Part shown: piece by piece, positions 8,858-15,546 of the stretch | Layout of the letters: each line of letters opens with the position of its first letter | Numbering within the stretch: position 1 is the first letter of the stretch | DNA from: UBA7803 sp041690675 | GTDB taxonomy: Bacteria > Pseudomonadota > Gammaproteobacteria > Pseudomonadales > Azotimanducaceae | Length of the DNA stretch: 19,600 bases | Direction: 5' to 3' | NCBI GenBank assembly: GCA_041690675.1 | Contig: JAWLGU010000080.1 | Span: 1-19,600 of the forward strand | Program-made: the position numbers and the translations under genes | The notes under the pieces: generated by a model | Seen by the model: the letters and a program-made list of their open reading frames with translations, nothing else | Databases searched by the model: none | Told to the model about the DNA's origin: nothing

Positions 8858-8894
8858 GATTCGCGCACCCTCGCCTCACCCGGCGCGGTCGCCT

Positions 8895-8900
8895 TAGAAT
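8895..8900 (+). promoter_or_regulatory. Possible -10 element of the acyl-CoA dehydrogenase gene
   Basis: TAGAAT, matching the sigma-70 -10 consensus at four of six bases, lies 26 bases before the ATG at 8927. No good -35 is seen at 16-18 bases upstream, so it is weakly supported. Confidence 0.25.
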
Positions 8901-8926
8901 GCGCGGCTGACCTCGGATGTACGCTC

Positions 8927-10519
8927 ATGACTCGACTCGCCCAGGCTCTCACCGACGCCGACACGCTGCTGCGCCGCGCCCTCGCCCATCTGCAGGGCGA
9001 TCTCGACGCCGAGCAGATTCAACTCTACGACCTGGCCTTCAGCGCCGCCGAGCTCGCCGCCGCCCTTGAGGCGCTCGACGTCGCGCGGCACCATGCCGAC
9101 GATGGCGCGCTGCTCGAAATGCTGGGGCAGACCTTCGCTGCCGAGGCGCTCGCCAACGTGGTGCAGCGGCTGGCCATTCGTCTGCCCGCCTACGGGCTGC
9201 AGCCGGCGGATCTGCCGGACGCCTGGAGCGCGCTGGTGGCGCCGTACCTCGCCCCCGATGCCCTGGAAGCGCTGGGCCGGGAGGTCCTGGCACGGCAAGG
9301 CGCGCTTCCCACGGTGGGTCTGGACGACGAGAAACAGCTCATGCGCCAGACCTTCCGGCAGTTCGCCACCGAGGTGGTGATGCCCCGGGCCGAGCACATC
9401 CATCGCCACGACACCCTGGTGCCGGACGCCATCCTCGAGCCGTTGAAGGCGATGGGCTGCTTCGGGCTCTCGGTGCCCGAGCGCTTCGGCGGCCTGAAGC
9501 CCGACGACCACGAGGACAGCCTGGGCATGGTCGTGGTGACGGAAGAGCTCTCCCGCGGCTCCCTGGGCGCGGCGGGGAGTCTCATCACCCGGCCGGAGAT
9601 CATGGCCCGGGCTCTGCTCGAAGGCGGCAGCGAAGCCCAGAAGCGCCGCTGGCTTCCGGCGCTCGCCTCCGGCGAGGCGCTGTGCGCCATCTCCGTCACC
9701 GAGCCCGGCACCGGGTCGGACGTGGCGGCCGTGTCGCTGAAGGCCACCCGCACCGAGGGCGGCTGGCGACTCAACGGCGGCAAGACCTGGTGCACCTTCG
9801 CGGGCAAGGCCCACGCGCTGCTGGTGCTGGCGCGCACGGACCTGGAGGCCCGGCCGCTGCACCGGGGCCTGTCGCTGTTCATCGTCGAGAAGCCGAGCAG
9901 CGATGGCCACGACTTCGAGTTCCGTCAGCCCGGCGGCGGCACCGTCAGCGGGCGCGCCATCGCCACCCTGGGCTATCGCGGCATGCACTCCTACGAGATG
10001 TTCTACGACGACTTCTTCGTCCCCGCAGACGCGCTGGTGGGCGAGGCGGCCGGGGAAGGCCGGGGCTTCTACTACACCATGCGCGGCTTCATGGGCGGCC
10101 GGCTGCAGACCGCAGCCCGGGCCTGCGGGGTGATGCAGGCGGCGCTGGAGGCCGCGCTCGGCTACGGAGCCGACCGCCGGGTGTTCGACCGCCCGGTGGC
10201 GGCGTTCCCGCTGACCCTGGCGAAGTACGCGAGAATGGCCGCTCATCTGAACGCCTGCCGCCATTTCACCTACGCGGTGGCGCGGCTGATGGATCGCGAC
10301 CAGGGACAGATGGAAGCGAGCCTGGTGAAGCTGATGGCGTGCAAGGCCGCGGAATGGGTGACGCGGGAAGCCATGCAGATTCACGGCGGCATGGGCTACG
10401 CCGAGGAAAGCGCCGTGAGCCGCTACTTCGCCGACGCCCGGGTGCTCTCCATCTTCGAGGGCGCCGAGGAGACCCTGGCCATACGGGTGGTGGGCAAGGC
10501 CCTGCTGGACCGGCGGTGA
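8927..10519 (+). CDS. mcd: Acyl-CoA dehydrogenase with N-terminal extension, probable (2S)-methylsuccinyl-CoA dehydrogenase
   Basis: This FAD flavoenzyme is 530 residues; typical acyl-CoA dehydrogenases are about 380-400. Residues 1-130 are an extra helical domain. From about 135 the standard fold follows: QTFRQFATEVVMPRAE, GCFGLSVPERFGG (178-189), CAISVTEPGTGSDVAAV (253-269, FAD contact), LNGGKTWCTFAG, RGMHSYEMFYDDFFVPADALVG, MQIHGGMGY (483-491) and ARVLSIFEGAEETLAIRV, with E511 at the position of the catalytic base. A long N-terminal extension and ARVLSIFEGA are features I associate with methylsuccinyl-CoA dehydrogenase of the ethylmalonyl-CoA pathway (oxidation of methylsuccinyl-CoA to mesaconyl-CoA). 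None of the other pathway genes (ccr, ecm, mch) is in this window, so the specific substrate is an inference. Only a weak ribosome site precedes ATG at 8927. It ends one base from the convergent histidine kinase. Confidence 0.7.
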   Translation: MTRLAQALTDADTLLRRALAHLQGDLDAEQIQLYDLAFSAAELAAALEALDVARHHADDGALLEMLGQTFAAEALANVVQRLAIRLPAYGLQPADLPDAWSALVAPYLAPDALEALGREVLARQGALPTVGLDDEKQLMRQTFRQFATEVVMPRAEHIHRHDTLVPDAILEPLKAMGCFGLSVPERFGGLKPDDHEDSLGMVVVTEELSRGSLGAAGSLITRPEIMARALLEGGSEAQKRRWLPALASGEALCAISVTEPGTGSDVAAVSLKATRTEGGWRLNGGKTWCTFAGKAHALLVLARTDLEARPLHRGLSLFIVEKPSSDGHDFEFRQPGGGTVSGRAIATLGYRGMHSYEMFYDDFFVPADALVGEAAGEGRGFYYTMRGFMGGRLQTAARACGVMQAALEAALGYGADRRVFDRPVAAFPLTLAKYARMAAHLNACRHFTYAVARLMDRDQGQMEASLVKLMACKAAEWVTREAMQIHGGMGYAEESAVSRYFADARVLSIFEGAEETLAIRVVGKALLDRR

Positions 10520-10520
10520 T

Positions 10521-11714
10521 TCAGGGGCGCGCCCGCGCCGCGCGCGCCGGCAACGTCACCCGGAACTCGGCGCCCGCGCCCCGGCCGCCGCTCTGGGCCC
10601 TGATGCGCCCGCCGTGGAGCTCCACCAGCCCCTTCACCAGGGCCAGACCGAGGCCGAGACCGCCCGCGGGCCGCGACAGCTCCTGCTCCTCCTGCTGAAA
10701 CGGCTCGAAGATCGTCTCGAGGAGGTCCGAACGGATGCCGACTCCGCTGTCACGGATGGCCACCACGCTCTCACCATCGCCGAGCCAGGCGCTGACGGTG
10801 ATGGTGCCGGCGGGCCGCGTGTACTTGATGGCGTTGCCGATGAGGCTGCCGAACACCTGGGCCAGGCGGACCGGGTCGCCCAATACCCAGAGCGGCTCGG
10901 CGGGCAGATCCTGGCGCAGCTCGACCTCTTTCCGCTGCAACTCCGCGGCGTGCTCTTCGATCACCGACTCCAGGAGGATTCTCAGATCGAGCTCGCTGAG
11001 CTCGAGGCGGATCCCGCCCCGGGTCACCCGGGCGACATCCAGCAGGCCGTCGATCAGCCGGGCCATGTGAGCCGACTGACGCTCGAGAACCTCCTGAACT
11101 TTCGCCATGGTTGGATCGTCGTCCGAGTGGCGGAGCTTGAGCAGCTCCGCGGCGCTGCGGATGGCGGCCAGGGGGTTGCGCAGCTCGTGGCCGAGCATCG
11201 CGATGAACTGATCCTTGCGCTTGTTGGATTCCGCCAGCGCGGCGTGGGCTTCGCGGAGCGCGGCGGCGATCCGCTTCTGCTCGGTGATGTCGTGGGTGAT
11301 GGCGGAGATGCCCACCACCCGCCCCGCTTCGTCCAGGATCGGCCCGAGGCTGATGGAGACGTCGCGCGCCGTGCCGTCCTTGCGCACGCGCACCGTTTCG
11401 AACTGATTCACGGCGTTGCAGCCCCGCACCGTCTCCAGGATTCCGGCCAGCTCGGACAGGCGCTCGGCCGGCACCAGCCGGGAGATCGGCTGGCCGATCA
11501 TCTCGCGCGCCGTGTAGCCGAAGAGTTGCTCCGCACCCGGATTCCAGTCGGTGACGATGCCCTCCAGGGTGGTCGCCACCACTGAGGCGCCGGTGGAGCG
11601 CACGAGCGCCGCCAGGCGGCGGTGGCTCGCTTGGAGCGTCGCGTACTCGGTCGCCGAGTGGCGCTTGGGCATCAACGGGCGGACTGCGCGAGAAACGAGC
11701 CGCCGCCAGTGCAA
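10521..11714 (-). CDS. Cytoplasmic PAS-domain sensor histidine kinase
   Basis: This is a 397-residue kinase with no membrane segment or signal peptide, so it is a soluble sensor. A PAS domain spans about residues 32-145 (VATTLEGIVTDWNPGAEQLFGYTAREMIGQP, and the PAC part DGTARDVSISLGPILDEAGRVVG). A coiled linker leads to HisKA with FIAMLGHELRNPLAAIRSAAE, where H176 is the phospho-acceptor. The HATPase domain carries the N box GSLIGNAIKYT (N294), G1 RDSGVGIR (322-327) and G2 GGLGLGLALVKGLVELHGG (351-369). No response regulator is adjacent. The start is TTG at 11714, with a weak GGA nearby; ATG at 11672 has no visible ribosome site, so the start is unsure. It lies 71 bases downstream of tRNA-Leu on the same strand and converges with the dehydrogenase gene. 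Confidence 0.92.
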   Translation of the reverse strand: MHWRRLVSRAVRPLMPKRHSATEYATLQASHRRLAALVRSTGASVVATTLEGIVTDWNPGAEQLFGYTAREMIGQPISRLVPAERLSELAGILETVRGCNAVNQFETVRVRKDGTARDVSISLGPILDEAGRVVGISAITHDITEQKRIAAALREAHAALAESNKRKDQFIAMLGHELRNPLAAIRSAAELLKLRHSDDDPTMAKVQEVLERQSAHMARLIDGLLDVARVTRGGIRLELSELDLRILLESVIEEHAAELQRKEVELRQDLPAEPLWVLGDPVRLAQVFGSLIGNAIKYTRPAGTITVSAWLGDGESVVAIRDSGVGIRSDLLETIFEPFQQEEQELSRPAGGLGLGLALVKGLVELHGGRIRAQSGGRGAGAEFRVTLPARAARARP

Positions 11715-11785
11715 GTTCCAGGCCGGGTCGAGGGGGCCGCCGACGCTAATCGCGCGGCCAGTGGCGTTTCAATGACGGGCAACGC

Positions 11786-11872
11786 TGGTGCCCGGGGCGG
11801 GACTCGAACCCGCATGGCCTTGCGGCCGAGGGATTTTAAGTCCCTTGTGTCTACCGGTTTCACCACCCGGGC
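11786..11872 (-). tRNA. tRNA-Leu (anticodon UAA)
   Basis: Read on the minus strand, the gene starts GCCCGGGTGG and ends with the paired acceptor arm CCCGGGC, discriminator A and an encoded CCA (11786-11788). The anticodon stem is AGGGA/TCCCT around the loop CTTAAAA, giving anticodon TAA (11836-11838). An extra variable arm (TCGGCCGCAAGGCCATG) and the T arm GCGGGTTCGAGTCCCGC complete an 87-nt tRNA of the leucine type. The D arm contains GGTGAAACCGGTAGACAC. No integrase or repeat is next to it. Confidence 0.96.
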
Positions 11873-11881
11873 GGCGGGTGC

Positions 11882-11887
11882 AAGATA
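11882..11887 (-). promoter_or_regulatory. Possible -10 of the tRNA-Leu promoter
   Basis: On the minus strand, TATCTT lies nine bases upstream of the tRNA 5' end, followed by a GC-rich discriminator of the kind seen at growth-controlled promoters. A -35 at 17 bases (CTCCGG) is poor, and the leader would be very short. Support is weak. Confidence 0.25.
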
Positions 11888-11915
11888 CCACAGGCCACCG
11901 CGCACCGGAGAAACC

Positions 11916-12875
11916 ATGGAGACGCTCCACATCAACGCCGGGGACGGCAGCCGGCTGCGGCTCTACCGCTGGCTGCCTGCCGCCGCGCCCGTGGGCGCCG
12001 TGCAGATCGCCCACGGCATGGGCGAGCACGCGGCGCGCTACGACGCCACCGCGCGCGTGCTCACCGGCGCCGGCTACGCGGTGTTCGCCAACGACCACCG
12101 CGGTCACGGCCCCGATGCCGACCCGGCGCTGCTCGGCTACCTGGGCCCGGATGGCTGGAATCGGGTCATCGCCGATGCCGCCGACGTCACGGCGTGGATC
12201 CAGACGCAGCATCCGGGGCTGCCGCACGTGCTGCTCGGCCACAGCATGGGCGCCATGATCGCGCAGCAGTTCATCTACCGGCACGGCGCCCGTTTGGACG
12301 CGGTGGTGCTCTCCGGCTCGCCCGGGATGGCCGGGCCCGCCCGCGCCGGTCTGGCCCAGGCGCTGGCCTGCCTCGAGCGCTGGCGCCTGGGCGCGCAGGC
12401 CGAAAGTCCGTTGCTGCGCGCGCTCATCTTCGGCAGCGCCAACCGCGCCTTCGCCGGTCCGGGCAGCACGGGCTACGAGTGGCTGTCGCGGGATGCCGCC
12501 GCCGTGCGCGCGTACGTGGAGGATCCGCTGTGCGGGTTCGTGCTGCGCGCCGGCAGCCTCTGCGAGATGTTCGCCGGCGCGCGCGAGTCCGCGGACATGG
12601 AGAACGTGCTGCAGATTCCGAAGCCCCTGCCCGTCTACGTGTACTCCGGCAGCGACGATCCGGTGCACGACCGGGAGCGCAATCTCCAGCGGCTGCTGCG
12701 GCTCTATCGCCGCCACCTGGAGCGGGTGGACTATCGCCTCTATCCGGGAGGCCGTCACGAGATGCTGAACGAGATCAATCGCGACGAGGTGCTCCACGAC
12801 CTGCTGGCGTGGCTGGACGACGTGCTGAGCCGCGCCGCCGCCCACCCGTCCGCCACGGCTCCTGCGCCGGGTTGA
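11916..12875 (+). CDS. Alpha/beta hydrolase, monoacylglycerol-lipase type
   Basis: This is a 319-residue serine hydrolase (Hydrolase_4 / S33-like). It contains the oxyanion-hole motif IAHGMGEHAARY (31-42), FANDHRGHG (57-65), the nucleophile elbow VLLGHSMGAMIAQQF (105-119, Ser110), the acid VYSGSDDPVHD (Asp248 likely), and YPGGRHEML with His281. The lid region lies between about 140 and 220. The family cleaves monoacylglycerols and related short acyl esters; the actual substrate is not set by sequence. No signal peptide is seen, so it is cytoplasmic. ATG at 11916 has CCGGAG five bases upstream. It is divergent from tRNA-Leu. An internal hairpin downstream (12887-12900) may end the transcript. 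A longer in-frame extension to 11622 runs antisense through the tRNA and is rejected. Confidence 0.9.
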   Translation: METLHINAGDGSRLRLYRWLPAAAPVGAVQIAHGMGEHAARYDATARVLTGAGYAVFANDHRGHGPDADPALLGYLGPDGWNRVIADAADVTAWIQTQHPGLPHVLLGHSMGAMIAQQFIYRHGARLDAVVLSGSPGMAGPARAGLAQALACLERWRLGAQAESPLLRALIFGSANRAFAGPGSTGYEWLSRDAAAVRAYVEDPLCGFVLRAGSLCEMFAGARESADMENVLQIPKPLPVYVYSGSDDPVHDRERNLQRLLRLYRRHLERVDYRLYPGGRHEMLNEINRDEVLHDLLAWLDDVLSRAAAHPSATAPAPG

Positions 12876-12886
12876 AACGTCGAACC

Positions 12887-12900
12887 CCGCCTGACGGCGG
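12887..12900 (+). terminator. Weak hairpin downstream of the hydrolase
   Basis: CCGCC-TGAC-GGCGG is a perfect 5-bp hairpin, 12 bases after the stop codon at 12873-12875. There is no T tract, so it may serve as a stabilising or weak terminator hairpin rather than an intrinsic terminator. Confidence 0.25.
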
Positions 12901-12926
12901 CGTTGTGGGGCGGGTCGGCTGCGTTT

Positions 12927-12932
12927 AGCATG
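12927..12932 (+). promoter_or_regulatory. Possible -10 element of the universal stress protein gene
   Basis: TAGCAT, four of six matches to TATAAT, lies 27 bases before the ATG at 12960, with TTGTGG as a poor -35 at 18 bases spacing. The spacing from the start codon is nearly the same as for the candidate ahead of the dehydrogenase gene. Confidence 0.25.
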
Positions 12933-12959
12933 GGCCGCTGGTCAGGTGCGGGTGGAACC

Positions 12960-13853
12960 ATGAGCACGTTCAGGAAAGTCCTTGTCGCCATCGATCTCGA
13001 TGAGCCGTCGGCACGCTACGTTCTGGAGAGCGCCCGCGAGCTCGTCCCGGGCGTACCGCTCACGGTGCTGCACGTGCTGGAACGCAGTCACTTCTACACC
13101 ATGGGTGATCCCAGCTTCGCGCTGGTGGACGAGCTGCACACCCGCATCGTGGCGGAGGTCGAGGGCTACCTGGAGAAGCTCTGCCGGGACTACGACGTGG
13201 CGGAGCACCATCTTCTGGAGGGCCACCCGGCTACTCTCATCCAGCAATACGCCCACGACAACGACCACGACCTGATCGTGGTGGGCACACACGGCCGGCA
13301 TGGCATTCGGCGTGTGCTGGGCTCCACCGCCAACGGGGTGCTCCACGGCACCCGCTGTCATGTGCTCGCGGTACGGGTGCCCGGCCCGGAGGTGGAGGTA
13401 CGGCCACCGCGGGACAAGTACCGCCGCATTCTGGCCGCCGTGGACCTCACCGACGAATCGCATCAGGTGCTGGACGTGGCCCAGGTGCTCGGCGAACGCG
13501 AGCGCGCAGAGCTGAACGTGATTCACGTGATCAAGCCGTTCAATCACGCGTACGCCGGGGTCAACCCCGCGGCGTTCTCGGACGTCGGCTTCGACTTCGA
13601 GCGCGAAGCCGACCAGCAGGCCCGGGCGCACTTGAAGACGGTGGCCTTGAGCCGCGGATTGCCCCGCGACAACATGCTCGTGCGCCACGGCACCCCCGGA
13701 GTGGAAATTCAGACGGTGGTGGCGGAGCGCCAATGCGACCTGGTGGTGGTGGGCAGCCACGGCAAGCACGGGGTCGAGCTGCTGCTCGGCTCGGTGGCCA
13801 ATGCCGTCATCCACGGCACCACCTGCGACGTGCTGGCGGTGCGGATCAGATAA
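12960..13853 (+). CDS. Tandem-domain universal stress protein (UspA family)
   Basis: This is a 297-residue protein with two Usp domains. Each starts with a characteristic strand and Asp: KVLVAIDLDEPS (6-17) and RRILAAVDLTDES (155-167). Each ends with the nucleotide-binding glycine loop: LIVVGTHGRHGIRRVLGSTANGVLHGT (105-131) and LVVVGSHGKHGVELLLGSVANAVIHGT near the C-terminus. Such loops bind ATP in one Usp class. E-type Usps of this layout are linked to survival of starvation and other stress, but the partner is unknown. It is cytoplasmic. ATG at 12960 has the weak GGTGGA just upstream. It is transcribed alone, convergent with the DUF4168 gene 5 bases later. Confidence 0.92.
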   Translation: MSTFRKVLVAIDLDEPSARYVLESARELVPGVPLTVLHVLERSHFYTMGDPSFALVDELHTRIVAEVEGYLEKLCRDYDVAEHHLLEGHPATLIQQYAHDNDHDLIVVGTHGRHGIRRVLGSTANGVLHGTRCHVLAVRVPGPEVEVRPPRDKYRRILAAVDLTDESHQVLDVAQVLGERERAELNVIHVIKPFNHAYAGVNPAAFSDVGFDFEREADQQARAHLKTVALSRGLPRDNMLVRHGTPGVEIQTVVAERQCDLVVVGSHGKHGVELLLGSVANAVIHGTTCDVLAVRIR

Positions 13854-13858
13854 CGGCC

Positions 13859-14227
13859 CTACTCGTCGCTGTTGATCTCATCCAGCCGCCGCAGCAGCTC
13901 CGGATCGTTCTGCACCAGCACGGAGATGGACTGGAACTCCGCCACGGTCATGCCGGCGTCTTCCACCTTCTCCACCATCTTCTGCTGGGTTTCTTCCTGC
14001 AGCGTCTGGGCGCGGGTGATGTACTCCTGCTGAATGTCCTGAACGTCGGTGGCGGCGGTCACGAACTGCCGCAGCTTCTCATCGCTCACCTCCACCGGCG
14101 GGGACTCCGCTTCCGGAGGTAACGCCGCCGGGTCGGCCTCGGCGGCCTGCAGGCCCTGCACAGCCAGCGCGGCCACGGCGCCCAGCAGCGCCGACAGCCA
14201 GGTGTGCCTGCGGACTCGGATATTCAT
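13859..14227 (-). CDS. Secreted DUF4168-type protein
   Basis: This is a 122-residue protein with a signal peptide (RHTWLSALLGAVAALAVQGLQA|AEADP). The mature part is helical and acidic: VSDEKLRQFVTAATDVQDIQQEYITRAQTLQEETQQKMVEKVEDAGMTVAEFQSISVLVQNDPELLRRLDEI. The opening 'vsd..L..Fv.A..dv..i' and the later 'ag.tv.ef..i....q.dpeL..r' fit DUF4168, a family of periplasmic proteins without known function. ATG at 14227 was chosen because GAGGAG lies about seven bases upstream and the signal peptide starts there; the longer frame to 14323 is not supported. It converges with the Usp gene and is divergent from the small membrane protein. Confidence 0.85.
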   Translation of the reverse strand: MNIRVRRHTWLSALLGAVAALAVQGLQAAEADPAALPPEAESPPVEVSDEKLRQFVTAATDVQDIQQEYITRAQTLQEETQQKMVEKVEDAGMTVAEFQSISVLVQNDPELLRRLDEINSDE

Positions 14228-14345
14228 CGATTGCTCCTCGACCGGTGGTCGGCTTGCTGCCTGAAACTCGGTCGAGCAAGCGCCATGCCAGCCCCTACCG
14301 GCGCCGCGCCACGAAATACGCAAAGCCCCCCGCGGCGGGCCCTGA

Positions 14346-14351
14346 TATCCT
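14346..14351 (+). promoter_or_regulatory. Possible extended -10 for a leaderless start
   Basis: TGATATCCT (14343-14351) combines a TGn extension with TATCCT. Only seven bases lie between it and the ATG at 14359, so transcription from this element would begin at about the start codon, and the gene lacks a Shine-Dalgarno. This is a hypothesis only. Confidence 0.3.
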
Positions 14352-14358
14352 CGAACCG

Positions 14359-14664
14359 ATGACCTGGACCACCGTCGCCATCGCCGCCTTCATTCTCCTG
14401 ATCGCCGCGCCTTACGTGGCGAGCATCCGGCATCCCCAGCAGCGCCCGTTCGCCGCCTACCTCATCTTCATGACGGTGTTCTCCGTCACCGCCGTGGTGC
14501 TGTTCCTGCTCATCGGCTGGCTGGCCCACAGCACCGATCTCGCGGCGGCCCTGGGGGAGCTGGGCCTGGCGCTGGCGCTGCTGATCTTCGGGCTGCTTCC
14601 GGCCATCATCGTCGCCAGCTGGCAGGCGCGAAAGCCGCCCAGCCGGCGCCCGCCGCCGGATTAG
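14359..14664 (+). CDS. Small integral membrane protein of unknown function
   Basis: This is a 101-residue protein with three clear hydrophobic helices: TTVAIAAFILLIAAPYVAS, AYLIFMTVFSVTAVVLFLLIGWLA and LALALLIFGLLPAIIVASWQA. A basic, proline-rich tail (RKPPSRRPPPD) follows, probably cytoplasmic. I do not recognise a family. No Shine-Dalgarno precedes ATG at 14359, and a -10-like element sits directly upstream, so it may be leaderless. It converges with the PAP2 gene, 19 bases away. An in-frame extension upstream to 14245 is not supported because it begins inside the divergent promoter region. Confidence 0.75.
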   Translation: MTWTTVAIAAFILLIAAPYVASIRHPQQRPFAAYLIFMTVFSVTAVVLFLLIGWLAHSTDLAAALGELGLALALLIFGLLPAIIVASWQARKPPSRRPPPD

Positions 14665-14683
14665 CGGGCGCGGCGAGCAGCGG

Positions 14684-15409
14684 CTACTCGTCCTTCTCCA
14701 CCCGGCCGCGCCGCTGCAGCCAGATGGCGCCGAGCCAGCACAGCGAGGCCCAGGCCGCGCCCGCCGTCCACCCTGCCAGCACGTCGGTGGGCCAGTGCAC
14801 CCCCAGGTACACCCGGCTCACCCCCACCAGCACGGTCAGCAGCACCGCCACCCCGAGGAGAAAGGCCTTCAGGCGGTGATTGGGTTGCACCCGCGCCAGC
14901 AAGGCCCCCAGGGTGAGGTAGGTGACCGCGGACATCATGGAGTGGCCGCTGGGAAAGCTGGCCGAGTAGACGATGGATTCGTGGGGCACCAGATCCGGGC
15001 GCGGGCGGTCGAAGCCCGCCTTGAGCAGGGAGCTGAGCAGCACGCCGCTGACCACCGCGCCCAGCACGAACAGCGCCGCATGGCGCTTGCCCTGCATGAA
15101 CAGAAAGACCACCACCACCGCGGTCAGGAACGCCAGCACCCCCACCCCACCCAGGGCCGTGAAGTCACGGCCAGCTTCCTCGAGCCAGCCGGGGCCCAGC
15201 GGGTCCGCGGCATCCCCCGGCGCGCGCATCATCAGCAGCACCGTCTCGTCGAAGTCCCGGGTCTCCCCTTCCAGCACCTCGTCGGCCAGCTCCACGAACC
15301 CCCAGATTCCCCCGGTGATGACGCCGATCAGCAACAGGGTGGGCAGTTCGAAACGGCCCGGCCACGCCATCAGGCGGCGGGTCAGACCGGGCCAGGATCG
15401 TTCCGCCAA
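14684..15409 (-). CDS. PAP2-family membrane phosphatase
   Basis: This is a 241-residue membrane protein with about six hydrophobic segments. It contains the three conserved phosphatase motifs: KAGFDRPRP (130-138), SFPSGHSMMS (151-160, with H156 in the second motif), and SRVYLGVHWPTDV (198-210, with R199, H205 and D209). These motifs hydrolyse phosphate from phosphatidic acid, PGP or undecaprenyl pyrophosphate; which one cannot be told. The active site faces the periplasm in this family. TTG at 15409 is supported by TGGAGG nine bases upstream. It is divergent from the PLD-type gene with 137 bases between, suggesting joint control of phospholipid metabolism. Confidence 0.93.
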   Translation of the reverse strand: MAERSWPGLTRRLMAWPGRFELPTLLLIGVITGGIWGFVELADEVLEGETRDFDETVLLMMRAPGDAADPLGPGWLEEAGRDFTALGGVGVLAFLTAVVVVFLFMQGKRHAALFVLGAVVSGVLLSSLLKAGFDRPRPDLVPHESIVYSASFPSGHSMMSAVTYLTLGALLARVQPNHRLKAFLLGVAVLLTVLVGVSRVYLGVHWPTDVLAGWTAGAAWASLCWLGAIWLQRRGRVEKDE

Positions 15410-15546
15410 GCGCTTCGCCTCCAGGGCAGCCGAGCCCCAACATGACAGCGCGGTGGCGCCGAATCAACCGGATTGCGGAAGCTTCATGCGCGCCCCCCGC
15501 CCGGGCCGCTATCAGGTAAGCCGAGCCGCCGCGGAGGACGCGCACG

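Noticed and set aside
8894..10384. Long antisense frame opposite the dehydrogenase (496 codons)
   Set aside because: It has no recognisable domains and is His/Gly/Arg-rich; it is the shadow of the strongly supported dehydrogenase gene.
10677..10700. CTCCTGCTCCTCCTGCTG-like repeat in the kinase
   Set aside because: It encodes the glutamine/glutamate stretch QQEEQEL within the kinase and is ordinary codon repetition.
11786..11872. tRNA-Leu as an integration site
   Set aside because: No integrase, no duplicated tRNA 3' end and no mobile gene is visible nearby.
11622..11915. Extended hydrolase start at 11622
   Set aside because: It would run antisense through the tRNA-Leu gene and into the kinase; ATG at 11916 has a ribosome site and matches the family start.
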